Positions 60,230 through 62,784 of a stretch of DNA of 62,784 nt are shown piece after piece. Under the pieces are notes generated by a model. It was not told the origin of the DNA and ran no database searches. It saw only the letters and a list, made by a program, of their open reading frames with translations. Every line of letters begins with the position of its first letter. The stretch's first letter is position 1. This DNA is from Gammaproteobacteria bacterium (GTDB lineage: Bacteria > Pseudomonadota > Gammaproteobacteria > Magnimaribacterales > Magnimaribacteraceae): the NCBI GenBank assembly GCA_002730855.1, contig PCBA01000046.1, positions 1 through 62,784 of the forward strand, in the 5' to 3' direction. A program made the position numbers and the translations under genes.

Positions 60230-60856
60230 CTATTTTTTGAATAAAACAACTCCCTTATCTGGAAATGTGTAAGACCAGCCCATCTTTGAAGCAATGCTTC
60301 TGAAAGTATTCCTGTGGTAAAAAACTACATGGGTCGGATCTTTGCGGTAATACCAAAGATCAAAGTCCTGCTCGGGCTCTAAGAAGGCCGTCATCACCCC
60401 TAAAACTCCCCCTTTAAGCAACATATTATTTAATATTTTAAACTCTCTTGCTGGTTCAAAAAAATGTTCAATGGTTTCAGTACAGGAAATAAAGTCATAA
60501 CTTTTGGAAAAGATTTTTTCTTCAGGAAAGAAAAATGGATCGTAAATATCCATATCAAAACCATCTTCCTTAAACATTTCAGCTAGGGCAGGTCCAGGAC
60601 CACACCCATAGTCTAGCCCCCTAGAGCCAATATCTATGCTTTCTACCATGGGCCCATATAACTTTGATAAAAAATTCCTATATTTTTTATCATAAGTTTT
60701 ATTGTTGTGTTGTTCGTAACGACTCCTTTCGTCTTCAGGTGAAAGACGATTCCTTTTGGCTAAAAAGATAGCGAAGCACTCTTTACATTTCCAGTATTCT
60801 TTATCTTCAAGACCAAAAGATTTGGTTGAATTGCTCTCACAAACAATACAGTCCAT
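60230..60856 (-). CDS. Class I SAM-dependent methyltransferase with N-terminal zinc-ribbon-like motif
   Basis: A 208-residue protein with paired cysteines near the N-terminus (CIVCESNS and YWKCKECFAIF) that could form a zinc ribbon. The core follows with GLDYGCGPGPALAEMF (SAM motif I), SCTETIEHFFEP and LKGGVLGVMTAFLEP. This resembles the methyltransferase-23 group. Target unknown. Confidence 0.82.
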   Translation of the reverse strand: MDCIVCESNSTKSFGLEDKEYWKCKECFAIFLAKRNRLSPEDERSRYEQHNNKTYDKKYRNFLSKLYGPMVESIDIGSRGLDYGCGPGPALAEMFKEDGFDMDIYDPFFFPEEKIFSKSYDFISCTETIEHFFEPAREFKILNNMLLKGGVLGVMTAFLEPEQDFDLWYYRKDPTHVVFYHRNTFRSIASKMGWSYTFPDKGVVLFKK

Positions 60857-60889
60857 TAGGAGCTTTGGGCGCTTGGGTGTGCGTTTTTT

Positions 60890-61282
60890 TTATTTCGCAT
60901 TCTTATAGAACCCGCCGATACTGGCCCTTATATCCGCCTCCCAAGCGGCTAAGTTTTCTTTATGGTCAGGCCTTACATCGCCCAAAACTTTAAAACTCTT
61001 GATATTGAAGTGTTTAGGAAATTCTTCAAGTAAATGGCTAGCAGAGTGGTGTTTGAGGCGCAATTTTGCCGCATCACTGTCTTCAAACATCTCTATCAGA
61101 GTTGCGTGCTTCTCATCTTCCGAAAGAAACCATTCGAACCTCATAGTTTTCGGTTCGGAACACTGAAAAACATAAGGCGAAGCGTTATCTCTCATGAACC
61201 CTTTAACATCCTCTACGCTTTTTATAAGCTCTAGCTCAAACAAATAGGTTATTACTTGATTTTTTTTGTTGAGCTCGCTCAT
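60890..61282 (-). CDS. Conserved hypothetical protein, possibly ABM-like dimeric barrel
   Basis: A 130-residue protein whose middle (MRFEWFLSEDEKHATLIEMF) and SASHLLEEFPKHF resemble the strand-helix pattern of ABM/stress-response barrels. The match is weak. It is followed downstream on the same strand by the methyltransferase, 33 bases away. Confidence 0.6.
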   Translation of the reverse strand: MSELNKKNQVITYLFELELIKSVEDVKGFMRDNASPYVFQCSEPKTMRFEWFLSEDEKHATLIEMFEDSDAAKLRLKHHSASHLLEEFPKHFNIKSFKVLGDVRPDHKENLAAWEADIRASIGGFYKNAK

Positions 61283-61371
61283 GGGTTTCTGAATTGTTGT
61301 TTATAGTTTTTTTAATTGATCAAGGCGCTGGTAACTTTACATCAAAGGCCTGTAAATAGTGTAATTTATTC

Positions 61372-61424
61372 CCCGGTTAACCCTTTAAAAAAAACCATTC
61401 AAAGGTTAGTTAATTACAACCGGG
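61372..61424. other. Nested inverted repeat (possible structured RNA) in a gene-free interval
   Basis: The interval 61283-61511 has no credible gene. Inside it, CCCGGTT (61372-61378) pairs perfectly with AACCGGG (61418-61424). A second helix AACCCTTT (61379-61386) with AAAGGTT (61401-61407) is nested inside with one bulged base. The result is a compact two-helix element. No U-tract follows, so it is not a normal terminator. It could be an RNA or a protein-binding site. Confidence 0.5.
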
Positions 61425-61511
61425 TTAAGCGACCGTTTCTCAAAATGTGCTTTTTATCTCCTTTGGTTTTGGGGTTATGTCACCTGTTCTGGCTTTGTTT
61501 TTCTAGGCGTC

Positions 61512-61832
61512 TTAGCCAGAAGTATCTAAACGATGGAAGGCTTTTTCTAAATCTCTTTGAATCTCATCTTCTTCTTTAAATAAATCATTTGTTAAGCGAC
61601 TAACGGAGATAAAGCTGCCATCTTTACCATTGCCCGTATCTCTAAATGGCGAACAAACAGCTACTGCTTTAGAAGACAGCGGTATCCTTTTGTATTCCAT
61701 GGCTTCTGCTTTAAAGCCAAGTTCTGTTATCACTTTTAATAGCTCTTCTATTGAACCAACATTCAAAACATAACCAAGATAATTTGAATTATTCTTTCCG
61801 CTTGTCGCCCTAAATATAAAATTTCTATTCAT
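61512..61832 (-). CDS. Unknown 106-residue protein behind an FNR-like promoter, next to nirK
   Basis: A 106-residue protein without signal or membrane helix. The N-terminal part (NRNFIFRATSGKNNSNYLGY) and a KVITELGFKAEAMEYKRIPL segment look folded; no family is recognised. It is immediately downstream of nirK on the same strand, but a 169-base gap with a perfect FNR-type palindrome and a -10 element gives it its own promoter. That context suggests a role in nitrite or nitric oxide response or in maturation of the copper enzyme. Confidence 0.6.
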   Translation of the reverse strand: MNRNFIFRATSGKNNSNYLGYVLNVGSIEELLKVITELGFKAEAMEYKRIPLSSKAVAVCSPFRDTGNGKDGSFISVSRLTNDLFKEEDEIQRDLEKAFHRLDTSG

Positions 61833-61872
61833 CTTTGTTAGGCATGATTTTTAGGCCTCATATCTCAAATTT

Positions 61873-61913
61873 AAGATAGTTCAATAGCATTTCAATGAAT
61901 TGATATAGATCAA
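61873..61913 (-). promoter_or_regulatory. Perfect FNR/Anr-type box with class II spaced -10 element
   Basis: TTGATATAGATCAA (61900-61913) is an exact TTGAT-N4-ATCAA palindrome. On the minus strand TATCTT (61878-61873) lies at the -10 distance; a start near 61866 puts the palindrome centre at about -41, the class II position for FNR, Anr or DNR activators. The leader to ATG 61832 is about 34 bases. Confidence 0.65.
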
Positions 61914-62001
61914 CTCTCTTGTTTTTTTATTGGAGAAGATTTTAGTTTGTCGGGAAGCTGCGAAGATAATTTAAATTTAAAACACTTATCCTTGGGGCAT
62001 T

Positions 62002-62784
62002 TTAATTGCCGTCATTACCATTTATCTTCGTAGGGGCCAATATTTGTTTCATCAAATCATCATTCCATTTACCTTCTACTTTAACCTCTGCCTTTGCCCC
62101 TAAAATAAAAGCTTCTATCAGGTTATGGTTTAAATAAACATAGTTACCAGGCTGTCTGAAAGTATAAATAGATGCTGCTGCGGCCCCTCCAGGAACAAGC
62201 CACGTCTCTAGATTTGTTCTTGGAGGGTCATTAAATGATCCATTAGGCCAAACAAAGTCACCGTGTCCGCCTATTAAGTGAGGTCGAGTATCTCTATTTG
62301 ATTGAGCGTGAACAAACATAACCGATTCCCCCACTTTGGCTGTCAATGCATTTTCTCCTTCGAGAGACCCCATCGAACCATTAAACACAACATGAGAGGG
62401 TGTTAAAGTTTTCATAACTTTTAATATATCGCTATAACCATCACCGGGTTGCAGATACTCTTTATACCTACCGGTTGAGGGGTCTTTTGGTACATAAAAA
62501 TCTTGCTCGCCTATGTAATAAGCCCTGTCGTAGCTTATAGGGCTTCCATTACGATCCTTAAGGCCTTCTCTTGGAAGCACCATTACAGCACCGTTCATTC
62601 CTTTAACTACATGCCAAGGCACCATAGCTCCTCCCGGGGCACAATGATAAACAAACACTCCGGGTTTAATTGCCTTCCACCTAATAGTAACTTTTTCACC
62701 TGGCCGTACAAGGGTTAAGGCCCCACCCCCCAGTGCGCCTGTAGCTGCATGAAAATCAACATTATGTAAAAAATTATTCTCATA
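62002..62784 (-). CDS. nirK: Copper-containing nitrite reductase, C-terminal part (5' end outside window)
   Basis: The frame stays open to the right edge, so the N-terminus is missing. All copper ligands in the visible part are present: HNVDFHAATGA holds the first type 1 and type 2 His and the catalytic Asp, and VYHCAPGGAMVPWHVVKGMNG holds type 2 His, type 1 Cys, His and Met. IGGHGDFVWPNG has the active-site His, and LNHNLIEAF the third type 2 His. NirK reduces nitrite to nitric oxide in the periplasm. No nor genes are visible. Confidence 0.93.
   Translation of the reverse strand, partial: YENNFLHNVDFHAATGALGGGALTLVRPGEKVTIRWKAIKPGVFVYHCAPGGAMVPWHVVKGMNGAVMVLPREGLKDRNGSPISYDRAYYIGEQDFYVPKDPSTGRYKEYLQPGDGYSDILKVMKTLTPSHVVFNGSMGSLEGENALTAKVGESVMFVHAQSNRDTRPHLIGGHGDFVWPNGSFNDPPRTNLETWLVPGGAAAASIYTFRQPGNYVYLNHNLIEAFILGAKAEVKVEGKWNDDLMKQILAPTKINGNDGN

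Noticed and set aside
61316..61579. An 87-codon plus-strand frame starting at an ATC/TTG-like position
   Set aside because: It has no ribosome site, a patchy composition unlike the neighbouring proteins, and runs into the 3' end of the better-supported minus-strand 106-residue gene. It also crosses the nested inverted repeat.
1..62784. tRNA or rRNA genes, CRISPR arrays, transposases, integrases or attachment sites
   Set aside because: None found by reading: no cloverleaf-like arms with TTCGA loops in the gaps, no regularly spaced repeats, and no transposase or integrase motifs in any translated frame.

Overview
The window is a gene-dense, AT-rich stretch of chromosome with no tRNA, rRNA, CRISPR array or insertion sequence. 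No gene-free interval reaches 300 bases. Gene content and order (yggS-proC-yggT-metX-metW-rdgB, rpoH, the DUF3450/TtpC/ExbB/ExbD/TonB/TPR operon, lipB-lipA, TRAP transporters, zapE, hspQ) point to a gammaproteobacterium. Low G+C, one-base gaps, ATGA overlaps and overlapping convergent 3' ends point to a streamlined marine lineage such as SAR86 or a relative. That lineage call is an inference; no marker-gene phylogeny was possible.

Layout. 1-2.3 kb: end of zapE, an ABM-fold protein, a ferredoxin reductase and hspQ. 2.3-8.1 kb: an aminotransferase and the glycine cleavage operon gcvT-gcvH-gcvP. 8.1-15 kb: HAD phosphatase, rppH, an NRDE protein, a TauE-type exporter, a two-subunit sodium:solute symporter, lgt-thyA-folA. 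15-20.3 kb: a six-gene TonB energisation operon on the minus strand. 20.4-28.9 kb: a plus-strand run of membrane enzyme, psd, efp, argS, yggS, proC, yggT, then metX-metW-rdgB behind a promoter, a probable SAM-II riboswitch and an attenuator. 28.9-35.4 kb: trmB, rpoH, a quinone oxidoreductase, cysQ, a 55-residue small protein, a dienoyl-CoA isomerase-like crotonase, yaaA, and an acyl-CoA dehydrogenase whose 5' end has an in-frame stop. 35.5-42.7 kb: TRAP transporter genes split around lipA-lipB, then uvrD and a MazG-like protein. 42.7-46.1 kb: a module with a putative di-heme membrane protein, a haem-type TonB-dependent receptor and a DUF454 protein. 46-61.8 kb: mostly minus-strand accessory metabolism (MBL hydrolase, aldo/keto reductase, two MFS transporters, amidohydrolase, FAD monooxygenase, M20 peptidase, SDR, alpha/beta hydrolases, VOC protein), with rlmN embedded. 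62-62.8 kb: the 3' part of a copper nitrite reductase, nirK, cut by the window end.

How the genes fit together. gcvTHP makes methylene-tetrahydrofolate, lipB-lipA make the lipoyl group needed by GcvH, thyA and folA use and recycle the folate, and metX starts methionine synthesis under apparent SAM control. The TonB operon supplies energy for outer-membrane receptors such as the haem-type receptor at 43.4 kb.

The most interesting signals are regulatory. (1) The metX leader holds a promoter, a SAM-II-like aptamer, a possible antiterminator and a terminator within about 130 bases. (2) Two FNR/Anr-type palindromes, upstream of the haem receptor and of an unknown 106-residue gene next to nirK, both lie at the class II distance from a -10 element. 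Together they suggest an oxygen- or nitric-oxide-responsive haem/nitrite circuit. (3) An acyl-CoA dehydrogenase has TGA where relatives have a sense codon. (4) A hairpin built from two DnaA-box-like 9-mers lies upstream of gcvT.
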